In this document: positions 20,409 to 31,183 of the stretch, piece after piece
Position numbering within the stretch: the first letter of the stretch is position 1
Layout: each line of letters opens with the position of its first letter
Assembly (NCBI GenBank): GCA_964035575.1
Contig: OZ037880.1
Location: 1,356,156-1,420,155 of the forward strand
DNA: 64,000 nt
Direction: 5' to 3'
Source: Rhynchopus sp. YZ270_cl-10
Taxonomy: Eukaryota > Euglenozoa > Diplonemea > Diplonemida > Diplonemidae
Made by a program: the position numbers and the translations under genes
Notes under the pieces: generated by a model
Told to the model about the DNA's origin: nothing
What the model saw: only the letters and a program-made list of their open reading frames with translations
Database searches by the model: none

Positions 20409-23400
20409 ATGTTGCGCACCCTTGTGGGTTTGGCGATGTTGTGGACAGTTCAGTGTCAGAGGTGCACCACAGATACTGAGTGCACAGGGGTAAAGTCCAT
20501 ATGTCGCGGCCAGCGTTGCAAGTGTCCTGGTGACTGGAAAGGTGACAAATGCGACTGCAGTGCTACCATTACATGCAGCGGGAACGGAAAGTGCAATGCG
20601 AATTCCGAGTGCGACTGTACCCCCGGTTGGGTTGGTCTGGATTGCTCCGTCGACTGCGAGGATGCACGCGACTGCCGTGGCCGTGGGACTTGCAAGCCGG
20701 ATGGAAGCTGCGCTTGCTCGGGCGATTGGACAGGCCCAAGGTGCGACTGCAGCCCTTCGGATACATGCAACGGGAACGGGGCGTGCGATCCATCCACGTT
20801 TAAGTGCACGTGTGAACCTGGTTTGTGGACTGGGATTTACTGTAACATCCCGTGTGCCCCTGCTGCAGGTGGTTCAACGAAATGCGATTCACAAGGCAAA
20901 TGCTTTACAGACCAAGACTGTCCACAGAACCAGCGTTGCGATGACACGTTCGACTGTATCTGCAACAAGGGCTGGATTGGCACTTTCTGCGACAAGCCGT
21001 GTACGCTCTGTAAAAACGGTGGGTATTGCGATTCGAAGACGACTTTTGGTCTCCCCTGCATCTGCGAAGACAAATGGCATGGTGCGAACTGTGAGGCATC
21101 TTGTGACGATACGCAATGCGGCCAAGGGAAATGCCATGCTACAGGTCCTTTAGGGCATATGACCGCCGCTTGCGTTTGCAACGGTGATTGGGTGGATTGG
21201 AATGGCGCAACCTGCGACTGCAGTCCTTCGGTTACCTGCAGTGGGAACGGCAAATGTGAAGGTGTTACGTCCAAGTGCAAATGCGACAACGGTTGGCTTG
21301 GTACTGCATGTGACGTTCCCTGCGACCCTGCTACAACATGCAGTGGCCACGGCACCTGCGTTCCGCATGCAACTGAGCCATGCCAGTGTGAGCCAAATTG
21401 GCACAACAAGGATTGCAGTGTCTTCTGCAACCCGTCGACAACGTGCAGCGGGAATGGGGTCTGCCTGGGGGATGGGTCGTGCAAATGTTCTGCTAACTGG
21501 TTCGGGAAGGACTGTGCTGTTTACTGCAACCCGTCGACAACGTGCACCGGGCTTGGGGTCTGCCTAGGGGATGGGTCGTGCAAATGTTCTGCTTTCTGGT
21601 TCGGGAAGGATTGTGCTGTTCACTGCAACCCGTCGACAACGTGCAGCGGGAATGGGGTCTGCCTCGGGGATGCGTCGTGCAAATGTTCGGGTAACTGGAT
21701 GGGGGCGAACTGTGATCAATGTTCTGCTAACTGGATGGGGAAGGACTGTGCTGTGTTCTGCGACCCAGCGACAACTTGCAGTGGGAATGGGGCATGCCTG
21801 GCGGATGGGTCGTGCAAATGTTCTGCTAACTGGATGGGGGCGAACTGTGATCAATGTTCTGCTAACTGGATGGGGAAGGACTGTGCTGTGTTCTGCGACC
21901 CAGCGACAACGTGCACCGGCCATGGGGTCTGCCTCGGGGATGGGTCGTGCAAATGTTCTACTTTCTGGAGTGGGAAGGACTGTAGTTCTTTCTGCAACCC
22001 GTCAATGTGCCACTCACGAGGGACATGCGATGCCACCACGGGGAGGTGCAAATGTGACCAGGGGTTCGATGATGCCACAAACTGTCAGATGTGCCTGCCA
22101 CATTATTATGGACCTGACTGTGATGTTCATTGCACCGACGACGTCACATGCCATGGTAATGGTGAATGTGATGCAAGCGGGAGGTGCTTGTGTGATAAAA
22201 AGTACAGCGGAACCACGGATTGCGGGCGGCATGCATCGATTTACGGCGACCCACATTACACGAACGTTGACGGCGAAAATTACGATTTCCATGGTGTTGA
22301 CCCTTCTGGATACTACGCGTACACAGATGACGAGGTCAGTGTGACTACGTGGAACTACCGCTGCGACCGCGCGCTTCCTCACCTTGCTTGTGTGGGGCAC
22401 GTGGCCATCCTACAGAAGAGCAACGGGGACATGCTCGAGTTCAAGACGACAAACGTAGGGATACGCGCTTCTGTCAAACTGACGTCTCGTACTGCACCGT
22501 GCGGAACGCCGTTTTGGCCGCTAGTCTCGTGGACGCCCTCGATAGCACTCCCCAGCAGCATGCGGTACGAGGCACCGACGATACGCGGCGGTGCGACGGT
22601 GTCTCTGCTGGACGCGGCTGGTCGTGTCAAAATGGTTCTCTCTGTGTGGGATGCGGGGTTTCTGCATTACAACATCCCTCTCAGCTACCACCTCAATGTC
22701 CACGCTATTGTTTATGAGAAGGAACCGCCACTTGGCGGAGAACTCAGTGCGTTCTTTCTTGAGGTGAAGAATGGGAATGCGATGAAGAAGTCAACTGTGA
22801 CAAAGACGTGTCTGACAGGACGTTCTGCAGCTGTGTTGAACACTGATGAGGCAACAATCACCATTCCCACGGTGGCAGAGGAGCTGAGAAACTGCCCTTC
22901 GAATGCTGCAAGGGAACATGCCCTTGAGTGCTGCGCTCCAGGGAAGGCATGTGGTACGTGGTATGCGCAGTGCCTGTTTGAGGCGTGTTTGCACCACGTG
23001 CCTGGGAGTGATGACTGCGCCGATGTGCTTGACTCGCTCATGTTCAAGGAGCAGGGGAGCAATAAGTCCTGCTTCTGCCCGAGCGAGACGATGACACCTG
23101 ACCACGTGTCGCAGACGTGCAGCCTCTGCCAGCCACACTACTACCCACTTCCTGGGCCAGGCGTAGCGGCTGCAGATGCGTGCGCGACCCGATGCACGTC
23201 AGAGGACTGTCCTGAAGAGAGCCCCTACTGCAACAGCCGGGGTGAGTGCTCGACGGCAGAGCAGATGCGTCAGCGTGAGGGGAAACACACACCGGCCCTT
23301 GCAGAGTCCGCGTGGGCGTACCACCTCCCGTCAGACAAGCACCCCTGCGCACCTGGGAAGGCACTCGGCAGGCTTGTAGAGTTGCGTGAGGTACTGACAC

Positions 23401-24470
23401 CTGAGAACGTTGGCCCGCTGACGTTTGGCGACGAAGCCATCATGATTGAGGCACGTGTGCGGATGCGGAATGCGACGAATTGGGCACGTATCGTCGACTT
23501 TGGGAACGGTGCAAAGGGGAGCGTCGTGTTCGGGCAGAGAAGGCTGTCGAAGAAGCTGGGCTTTGAGACACATTCCTTCGATGCGTGCAGCACAGCACAG
23601 GGGAGGCGGGTGAACTCATCTGTCGCATTGCCCGAGGACGAGGACGTATGGACGTGGGTGGCGTTCACACTGACTAAGGAAGGGGTGGCGACGATGTACC
23701 ACAACAACGAACCGGTGATCCAGGTGAGTGGGGTGGCGCTGCCTGAGTTTGGTACACGTGTGAAGAACTACGTGAGGACACCGAAGAAGAGAAGCGGGGA
23801 TGGCTGGGACGGAGACATCGAGTACCTTACCTTCAGCACCTGCTTCGTGCGCTCGCCTGTGCTCCCCTCTGAGTGGCACTTCAACCTCCCGAAAGCGAAG
23901 CACCCGTGTGTGCCTGGGGAGGTGCTGGGGCGGATCGTGCAGGTCGATGACGTGCCGCCAGGGGGCAGCGATGTTGGCCCGCTGACGTTTGGCGACGGAG
24001 CCATCATGATTGAGGCACTTGTGCAGATGCGGAATGCGACGAAGTGGGCCAGCATCATCGACTTTGGGAACGGTGCTGCGAAGGGGAGCGTCGTGTTCGG
24101 GCAGAGAAGCGTCTCGAAGAAGCTGAGCTTTGAGTCGCACCCGTTTAAGACGTGCAGCACACAGAACGACACGCGGGATGTGAACTCACGCGTCGCACTG
24201 CCTGAAGATGAGGACGCATGGACGTGGGTGGCGTTCACGTTGACAAAGGACGGAGTGGCGACGATCTACCACAACAACGAACCGGTGACGCAGGTGAGTG
24301 GGGTGGCGCTGCCTGAGTTTGGTACTCGCGTGAAGAACTACGTGCGGGGGAGCCACTCGTCAGGGGATGATGGTAAGTGGGACGGTGCGATCCGTCATCT
24401 GAGTGTGAGCACGTGTTCTGTGCCAGATGCATCTGTTATGCCCATTCCGCCTGTCGTTATTCCACACTGA
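20409..24470 (+). CDS. Array adhesin copy 1: secreted EGF-repeat / VWD / LamG-like protein
   Basis: 1353 aa, signal peptide MLRTLVGLAMLWTVQC. EGF-type modules cover about 18-600. Within them a 55-aa block (NWMGANCDQCSANWMGKDC plus the next module) is duplicated. A VWD domain begins near 608 (IYGDPHYTNVDGENYDFHGV). A Cys-rich C8/TIL-like region is at about 825-960 and two LamG-like domains are at about 970-1150 and 1155-1345, with N-x-S/T sites (RNATNW, RNATKW). The protein ends in a proline-rich tail without an anchor. Residue 1159 is Asn (aac at 23883). Role as a secreted adhesin or matrix component is inferred; many identical copies suggest a need for high output, as is usual for tandem genes transcribed as a polycistron. 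Confidence 0.88.
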   Translation: MLRTLVGLAMLWTVQCQRCTTDTECTGVKSICRGQRCKCPGDWKGDKCDCSATITCSGNGKCNANSECDCTPGWVGLDCSVDCEDARDCRGRGTCKPDGSCACSGDWTGPRCDCSPSDTCNGNGACDPSTFKCTCEPGLWTGIYCNIPCAPAAGGSTKCDSQGKCFTDQDCPQNQRCDDTFDCICNKGWIGTFCDKPCTLCKNGGYCDSKTTFGLPCICEDKWHGANCEASCDDTQCGQGKCHATGPLGHMTAACVCNGDWVDWNGATCDCSPSVTCSGNGKCEGVTSKCKCDNGWLGTACDVPCDPATTCSGHGTCVPHATEPCQCEPNWHNKDCSVFCNPSTTCSGNGVCLGDGSCKCSANWFGKDCAVYCNPSTTCTGLGVCLGDGSCKCSAFWFGKDCAVHCNPSTTCSGNGVCLGDASCKCSGNWMGANCDQCSANWMGKDCAVFCDPATTCSGNGACLADGSCKCSANWMGANCDQCSANWMGKDCAVFCDPATTCTGHGVCLGDGSCKCSTFWSGKDCSSFCNPSMCHSRGTCDATTGRCKCDQGFDDATNCQMCLPHYYGPDCDVHCTDDVTCHGNGECDASGRCLCDKKYSGTTDCGRHASIYGDPHYTNVDGENYDFHGVDPSGYYAYTDDEVSVTTWNYRCDRALPHLACVGHVAILQKSNGDMLEFKTTNVGIRASVKLTSRTAPCGTPFWPLVSWTPSIALPSSMRYEAPTIRGGATVSLLDAAGRVKMVLSVWDAGFLHYNIPLSYHLNVHAIVYEKEPPLGGELSAFFLEVKNGNAMKKSTVTKTCLTGRSAAVLNTDEATITIPTVAEELRNCPSNAAREHALECCAPGKACGTWYAQCLFEACLHHVPGSDDCADVLDSLMFKEQGSNKSCFCPSETMTPDHVSQTCSLCQPHYYPLPGPGVAAADACATRCTSEDCPEESPYCNSRGECSTAEQMRQREGKHTPALAESAWAYHLPSDKHPCAPGKALGRLVELREVLTPENVGPLTFGDEAIMIEARVRMRNATNWARIVDFGNGAKGSVVFGQRRLSKKLGFETHSFDACSTAQGRRVNSSVALPEDEDVWTWVAFTLTKEGVATMYHNNEPVIQVSGVALPEFGTRVKNYVRTPKKRSGDGWDGDIEYLTFSTCFVRSPVLPSEWHFNLPKAKHPCVPGEVLGRIVQVDDVPPGGSDVGPLTFGDGAIMIEALVQMRNATKWASIIDFGNGAAKGSVVFGQRSVSKKLSFESHPFKTCSTQNDTRDVNSRVALPEDEDAWTWVAFTLTKDGVATIYHNNEPVTQVSGVALPEFGTRVKNYVRGSHSSGDDGKWDGAIRHLSVSTCSVPDASVMPIPPVVIPH

Positions 24471-26782
24471 GGGTGAGATGTGCCGAGAAGTCTGCTGGCA
24501 GAATTCGGAACGGAAGCAAAGCGTGCCACAAATATTTTATCTTGCGTTTTATTATTTACTGCAGCCCACCATGGGGGGATTTAACCCCTTAACCCCTTAA
24601 CCCTTAACTCTTGCTTTTCAACCTTTCCATTTACAGGGTCTTCAAATGACCCTCCTTTTTTTTCTACCCAGCTTTCGCTTCCACCACCTTTTTTGCGTGC
24701 TCAGTCTGCCACACAATTTTCTAGATTGAGTCACAAACCACTATTGTGTTGTGTTGTGTTTGCAATCTCAGAATAAACATGGTCAGAATTCCCCTTGTGT
24801 GTTACAAATTTTTGTGTGCTCCCCTTCCCCCCCCCTTGTTTTATTGCAAGATGTTGTATTCAATCTTCAATACCTCTGTCTCTTTTTTTTTCTTTTTTTC
24901 TGCTGTGCCTCAGGCAACGCAACAAGCGAGCTTGTGCAACGGTTGCCCCTCAGGTACCTACCTTATTTTTTTCCCTCATATACATCTGTGATGCGCCTTA
25001 ATTTCGTCGGGAATATAATAATTCTCTAGAATATTAGGGCTATTGATCGCACTGCACTTTTTTTTTTTTTAATTTCATTTTTTCTAGTCTAATTATAATG
25101 TACCGTTTTGTCAACCATTCGGACCCACATTGCGCCCACATACGCAAAAAACGGTACAATATCTAATTTCGACTAAATTTTGGAAGATTAAAAAAAAAAA
25201 AAAAAACAAAACGTTTCCCCCCTCTCTCTACATGCGCCACTCACTGTGGTGCTTGGTTATCAGTTCCCGGAATATTGCTAATGCCTCATATTTCTCAGTT
25301 AGAAAGAAGAGTGCAGAGGTACTTCGCGAACCGATGCTATCATTGTTGCTTCCACCCCCCCCCCCTTTTTTTTTCTCGTTTCACTTTTTGTATATTTTAT
25401 TACTTTGTAAAGTAGGGAAGTGTCTCGCGTCTGTGTCAATCACTCAATAGTGCCACATCTACAGCCGTAGTTTGCATTGCACACGAGCGCCCACGACCAG
25501 CCACTATCGCTCCCTTCTTATTTTTTTTTGTTGTGGTGGACGGGCTTGCGGTGGTGGACGACACCCGCATCGTGGTGGTGGTGAAGCCGAGGAGAATGCA
25601 GGTGTGCTCTTTCTCTCTCTCTCTGCTCTGTCGGGGACTCCTACCACCACAGATGGCATGCGTGTCACCCCTCCATTGCAACTGCCTCAACCTCGCATGT
25701 TATCTCAACCCTTGTTTCCCTATTATTACTCATGCAAGTGCGACACCCCTTACTTGTGTTCGTTTCCCCCCTCTCTCTACATGCGCCACTCACTGTGGTG
25801 CTCGGTTATCAGTTCCCGGAGTATTACTAATGCCTCATATTTCTCAGTTAGAAAGAAGAGTGCAGAGGTACTTCGCGAACCGATGCTATCATTGTTGCTT
25901 TTTTTTTTTTTCTTTTCTTTTTATATTCTTCTTTTCACTTTTTGTATATGGGTGAGTGCATAAAACCCCCCCTGCCTAAAAGGTAACCTTTTGTACTTAT
26001 GTGTAAGTAAATGAAATAACTTCTACTCGGAATTTTTGCTCGATTTTTGCTCCTTTGACCTCAGAATGACGTTTCTGAGGTCAGAGGAGGAAATATCGAG
26101 CAAAAAGTCCGAGTGGAAGTTATTTCATTTACACGTACAAAAGGTTACCTGAGGTGGGGGGGTTTTTATGGATTTGATTTATCCATATTTTATTACTGTA
26201 AAGTAGGGAAGTGTCTCGTGTCTGTGTCTATCACTCAATAGTGTCATATCAACAGCCGTTAGTTTGCATTGCACACGACCAGCCACTATCGCTCCCTTCT
26301 TATTTTTTGTTGTTCACCCTCAGTCCCATTCCCCAGCACAATTTCCCCACCCACACAATCTTCCTTCACCCCTGTAGGTCACAGGGTGAAGGAAGGAAAA
26401 GTATTGAAATCGGGACATGGGTGTTCCACTCATGTCCCTTCGCGCATTTCGGTACCATCCTAGTGCTTTTTATTGTTAGTTTTGGAGCATGATGCAATCG
26501 CCCCCCAGACTGATGCAAGCAGGACGGGATGCCCCCTTCAGTTGAGCAAGGCACACCCTAAGTCTCACTTAGCGTGCTCTCTTGTGTTGTTTGAAGGGCG
26601 GCAGGCGTGTCTTGTTCGAAACTCACATTTTTCGTTCATTGCCCATTGATTCAAATTTCCCGTATATAGTGTTTGAATGTGTGCGAAACGACAAAAGAAG
26701 TGGATACTTTGTTCGCTACTTCCCTACGCCCCCCCACTCAACCACAAAGGGCCATATTCTGCGCAACAATTACCCTCACTAG
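24471..26782. repeat. Array spacer 1 (composite, no gene)
   Basis: Contains, in order: a degenerate telomere-like run TTAACCCC/TTAACCCC/TTAACCC (about 24580-24610); a CAATCTCAG..GGTCAG unique stretch; a 140-bp segment at about 25213-25350 repeated at about 25768-25900; a second segment at about 25388-25530 repeated at about 26190-26315 with the foldback element inserted in the second copy; and the block shared with 9874-10160. Short ORFs inside are not credible genes. Confidence 0.7.
25960..26169. mobile_element. 210-bp foldback (MITE-like) element, copy 1
   Basis: A near-perfect palindrome. The left arm (ATAAAACCCCCCCTGCC..GGTAACCTTTTGTAC..TGACCTCAGA) is matched in reverse complement by the right arm (TCTGAGGTCA..GTACAAAAGGTTACC..GGGGGGGTTTTTAT), with only about 8 loop bases (atgacgtt). 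Compared with the undisturbed segment near 25390 (tttttgtatattttattact), it and some flanking DNA interrupt 'gtatat/attttattact', so it was inserted. It encodes no protein, so movement would need another element's enzyme. Confidence 0.75.
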
Positions 26783-27121
26783 GCATCAATCACCGCCCAA
26801 CCACACATTCCAGAGAGACACAGCTCCTTCTTGTCACGACTTGGCACCACTCTAGCCTAAGGGGCACTTGACACGCGCAAGGTTGGAACATGATTCGGAG
26901 TTGGTATTGGAGGAGCGGCAGAAGCGCAAAGGAGAGGTTTTTGTGTTCAAAGTACATTGAGATGGACATCATGCCTCGTGTGGCCCTCATAAGTACACTC
27001 TGCAGTGCGATCCTGACTGACCGTTTTTTGAGTTTTTAGTTCGTACCTACCACCACACACACACACACCTTTACATCACAGATTCAACAGTTTTTTTCTT
27101 GTACTTGGAAAGCGGCACACG

Positions 27122-30100
27122 ATGTTGCGCACCCTTGTGGGTTTGGCGATGTTGTGGACAGTTCAGTGTCAGAGGTGCACCACAGATACTGAGTGCACAG
27201 GGGTAAAGTCCATATGTCGCGGCCAGCGTTGCAAGTGTCCTGGTGACTGGAAAGGTGACAAATGCGACTGCAGTGCTACCATTACATGCAGCGGGAACGG
27301 AAAGTGCAATGCGAATTCCGAGTGCGACTGTACCCCCGGTTGGGTTGGTCTGGATTGCTCCGTCGACTGCGAGGATGCACGCGACTGCCGTGGCCGTGGG
27401 ACTTGCAAGCCGGATGGAAGCTGCGCTTGCTCGGGCGATTGGACAGGCCCAAGGTGCGACTGCAGCCCTTCGGATACATGCAACGGGAACGGGGCGTGCG
27501 ATCCATCCACGTTTAAGTGCACGTGTGAACCTGGTTTGTGGACTGGGATTTACTGTAACATCCCGTGTGCCCCTGCTGCAGGTGGTTCAACGAAATGCGA
27601 TTCACAAGGCAAATGCTTTACAGACCAAGACTGTCCACAGAACCAGCGTTGCGATGACACGTTCGACTGTATCTGCAACAAGGGCTGGATTGGCACTTTC
27701 TGCGACAAGCCGTGTACGCTCTGTAAAAACGGTGGGTATTGCGATTCGAAGACGACTTTTGGTCTCCCCTGCATCTGCGAAGACAAATGGCATGGTGCGA
27801 ACTGTGAGGCATCTTGTGACGATACGCAATGCGGCCAAGGGAAATGCCATGCTACAGGTCCTTTAGGGCATATGACCGCCGCTTGCGTTTGCAACGGTGA
27901 TTGGGTGGATTGGAATGGCGCAACCTGCGACTGCAGTCCTTCGGTTACCTGCAGTGGGAACGGCAAATGTGAAGGTGTTACGTCCAAGTGCAAATGCGAC
28001 AACGGTTGGCTTGGTACTGCATGTGACGTTCCCTGCGACCCTGCTACAACATGCAGTGGCCACGGCACCTGCGTTCCGCATGCAACTGAGCCATGCCAGT
28101 GTGAGCCAAATTGGCACAACAAGGATTGCAGTGTCTTCTGCAACCCGTCGACAACGTGCAGCGGGAATGGGGTCTGCCTGGGGGATGGGTCGTGCAAATG
28201 TTCTGCTAACTGGTTCGGGAAGGACTGTGCTGTTTACTGCAACCCGTCGACAACGTGCACCGGGCTTGGGGTCTGCCTAGGGGATGGGTCGTGCAAATGT
28301 TCTGCTTTCTGGTTCGGGAAGGATTGTGCTGTTCACTGCAACCCGTCGACAACGTGCAGCGGGAATGGGGTCTGCCTCGGGGATGCGTCGTGCAAATGTT
28401 CGGGTAACTGGATGGGGGCGAACTGTGATCAATGTTCTGCTAACTGGATGGGGAAGGACTGTGCTGTGTTCTGCGACCCAGCGACAACTTGCAGTGGGAA
28501 TGGGGCATGCCTGGCGGATGGGTCGTGCAAATGTTCTGCTAACTGGATGGGGGCGAACTGTGATCAATGTTCTGCTAACTGGATGGGGAAGGACTGTGCT
28601 GTGTTCTGCGACCCAGCGACAACGTGCACCGGCCATGGGGTCTGCCTCGGGGATGGGTCGTGCAAATGTTCTACTTTCTGGAGTGGGAAGGACTGTAGTT
28701 CTTTCTGCAACCCGTCAATGTGCCACTCACGAGGGACATGCGATGCCACCACGGGGAGGTGCAAATGTGACCAGGGGTTCGATGATGCCACAAACTGTCA
28801 GATGTGCCTGCCACATTATTATGGACCTGACTGTGATGTTCATTGCACCGACGACGTCACATGCCATGGTAATGGTGAATGTGATGCAAGCGGGAGGTGC
28901 TTGTGTGATAAAAAGTACAGCGGAACCACGGATTGCGGGCGGCATGCATCGATTTACGGCGACCCACATTACACGAACGTTGACGGCGAAAATTACGATT
29001 TCCATGGTGTTGACCCTTCTGGATACTACGCGTACACAGATGACGAGGTCAGTGTGACTACGTGGAACTACCGCTGCGACCGCGCGCTTCCTCACCTTGC
29101 TTGTGTGGGGCACGTGGCCATCCTACAGAAGAGCAACGGGGACATGCTCGAGTTCAAGACGACAAACGTAGGGATACGCGCTTCTGTCAAACTGACGTCT
29201 CGTACTGCACCGTGCGGAACGCCGTTTTGGCCGCTAGTCTCGTGGACGCCCTCGATAGCACTCCCCAGCAGCATGCGGTACGAGGCACCGACGATACGCG
29301 GCGGTGCGACGGTGTCTCTGCTGGACGCGGCTGGTCGTGTCAAAATGGTTCTCTCTGTGTGGGATGCGGGGTTTCTGCATTACAACATCCCTCTCAGCTA
29401 CCACCTCAATGTCCACGCTATTGTTTATGAGAAGGAACCGCCACTTGGCGGAGAACTCAGTGCGTTCTTTCTTGAGGTGAAGAATGGGAATGCGATGAAG
29501 AAGTCAACTGTGACAAAGACGTGTCTGACAGGACGTTCTGCAGCTGTGTTGAACACTGATGAGGCAACAATCACCATTCCCACGGTGGCAGAGGAGCTGA
29601 GAAACTGCCCTTCGAATGCTGCAAGGGAACATGCCCTTGAGTGCTGCGCTCCAGGGAAGGCATGTGGTACGTGGTATGCGCAGTGCCTGTTTGAGGCGTG
29701 TTTGCACCACGTGCCTGGGAGTGATGACTGCGCCGATGTGCTTGACTCGCTCATGTTCAAGGAGCAGGGGAGCAATAAGTCCTGCTTCTGCCCGAGCGAG
29801 ACGATGACACCTGACCACGTGTCGCAGACGTGCAGCCTCTGCCAGCCACACTACTACCCACTTCCTGGGCCAGGCGTAGCGGCTGCAGATGCGTGCGCGA
29901 CCCGATGCACGTCAGAGGACTGTCCTGAAGAGAGCCCCTACTGCAACAGCCGGGGTGAGTGCTCGACGGCAGAGCAGATGCGTCAGCGTGAGGGGAAACA
30001 CACACCGGCCCTTGCAGAGTCCGCGTGGGCGTACCACCTCCCGTCAGACAAGCACCCCTGCGCACCTGGGAAGGCACTCGGCAGGCTTGTAGAGTTGCGT

Positions 30101-31183
30101 GAGGTACTGACACCTGAGAACGTTGGCCCGCTGACGTTTGGCGACGAAGCCATCATGATTGAGGCACGTGTGCGGATGCGGAATGCGACGAATTGGGCAC
30201 GTATCGTCGACTTTGGGAACGGTGCAAAGGGGAGCGTCGTGTTCGGGCAGAGAAGGCTGTCGAAGAAGCTGGGCTTTGAGACACATTCCTTCGATGCGTG
30301 CAGCACAGCACAGGGGAGGCGGGTGAACTCATCTGTCGCATTGCCCGAGGACGAGGACGTATGGACGTGGGTGGCGTTCACACTGACTAAGGAAGGGGTG
30401 GCGACGATGTACCACAACAACGAACCGGTGATCCAGGTGAGTGGGGTGGCGCTGCCTGAGTTTGGTACACGTGTGAAGAACTACGTGAGGACACCGAAGA
30501 AGAGAAGCGGGGATGGCTGGGACGGAGACATCGAGTACCTTACCTTCAGCACCTGCTTCGTGCGCTCGCCTGTGCTCCCCTCTGAGTGGCACTTCCACCT
30601 CCCGAAAGCGAAGCACCCGTGTGTGCCTGGGGAGGTGCTGGGGCGGATCGTGCAGGTCGATGACGTGCCGCCAGGGGGCAGCGATGTTGGCCCGCTGACG
30701 TTTGGCGACGGAGCCATCATGATTGAGGCACTTGTGCAGATGCGGAATGCGACGAAGTGGGCCAGCATCATCGACTTTGGGAACGGTGCTGCGAAGGGGA
30801 GCGTCGTGTTCGGGCAGAGAAGCGTCTCGAAGAAGCTGAGCTTTGAGTCGCACCCGTTTAAGACGTGCAGCACACAGAACGACACGCGGGATGTGAACTC
30901 ACGCGTCGCACTGCCTGAAGATGAGGACGCATGGACGTGGGTGGCGTTCACGTTGACAAAGGACGGAGTGGCGACGATCTACCACAACAACGAACCGGTG
31001 ACGCAGGTGAGTGGGGTGGCGCTGCCTGAGTTTGGTACTCGCGTGAAGAACTACGTGCGGGGGAGCCACTCGTCAGGGGATGATGGTAAGTGGGACGGTG
31101 CGATCCGTCATCTGAGTGTGAGCACGTGTTCTGTGCCAGATGCATCTGTTATGCCCATTCCGCCTGTCGTTATTCCACACTGA
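27122..31183 (+). CDS. Array adhesin copy 2
   Basis: 1353 aa, the same domains as copy 1 (signal peptide, EGF modules, VWD, C8/TIL-like, two LamG-like). The only protein difference seen is His at residue 1159 (cac at 30596), as in the older paralogue at 4755, so His is likely the ancestral state. Confidence 0.88.
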   Translation: MLRTLVGLAMLWTVQCQRCTTDTECTGVKSICRGQRCKCPGDWKGDKCDCSATITCSGNGKCNANSECDCTPGWVGLDCSVDCEDARDCRGRGTCKPDGSCACSGDWTGPRCDCSPSDTCNGNGACDPSTFKCTCEPGLWTGIYCNIPCAPAAGGSTKCDSQGKCFTDQDCPQNQRCDDTFDCICNKGWIGTFCDKPCTLCKNGGYCDSKTTFGLPCICEDKWHGANCEASCDDTQCGQGKCHATGPLGHMTAACVCNGDWVDWNGATCDCSPSVTCSGNGKCEGVTSKCKCDNGWLGTACDVPCDPATTCSGHGTCVPHATEPCQCEPNWHNKDCSVFCNPSTTCSGNGVCLGDGSCKCSANWFGKDCAVYCNPSTTCTGLGVCLGDGSCKCSAFWFGKDCAVHCNPSTTCSGNGVCLGDASCKCSGNWMGANCDQCSANWMGKDCAVFCDPATTCSGNGACLADGSCKCSANWMGANCDQCSANWMGKDCAVFCDPATTCTGHGVCLGDGSCKCSTFWSGKDCSSFCNPSMCHSRGTCDATTGRCKCDQGFDDATNCQMCLPHYYGPDCDVHCTDDVTCHGNGECDASGRCLCDKKYSGTTDCGRHASIYGDPHYTNVDGENYDFHGVDPSGYYAYTDDEVSVTTWNYRCDRALPHLACVGHVAILQKSNGDMLEFKTTNVGIRASVKLTSRTAPCGTPFWPLVSWTPSIALPSSMRYEAPTIRGGATVSLLDAAGRVKMVLSVWDAGFLHYNIPLSYHLNVHAIVYEKEPPLGGELSAFFLEVKNGNAMKKSTVTKTCLTGRSAAVLNTDEATITIPTVAEELRNCPSNAAREHALECCAPGKACGTWYAQCLFEACLHHVPGSDDCADVLDSLMFKEQGSNKSCFCPSETMTPDHVSQTCSLCQPHYYPLPGPGVAAADACATRCTSEDCPEESPYCNSRGECSTAEQMRQREGKHTPALAESAWAYHLPSDKHPCAPGKALGRLVELREVLTPENVGPLTFGDEAIMIEARVRMRNATNWARIVDFGNGAKGSVVFGQRRLSKKLGFETHSFDACSTAQGRRVNSSVALPEDEDVWTWVAFTLTKEGVATMYHNNEPVIQVSGVALPEFGTRVKNYVRTPKKRSGDGWDGDIEYLTFSTCFVRSPVLPSEWHFHLPKAKHPCVPGEVLGRIVQVDDVPPGGSDVGPLTFGDGAIMIEALVQMRNATKWASIIDFGNGAAKGSVVFGQRSVSKKLSFESHPFKTCSTQNDTRDVNSRVALPEDEDAWTWVAFTLTKDGVATIYHNNEPVTQVSGVALPEFGTRVKNYVRGSHSSGDDGKWDGAIRHLSVSTCSVPDASVMPIPPVVIPH

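Noticed and set aside
25472-25963. Small ORFs in the array spacers (for example 163 and 140 codons)
   Set aside because: They span T runs and duplicated spacer DNA, have skewed composition and overlap one another in different frames.
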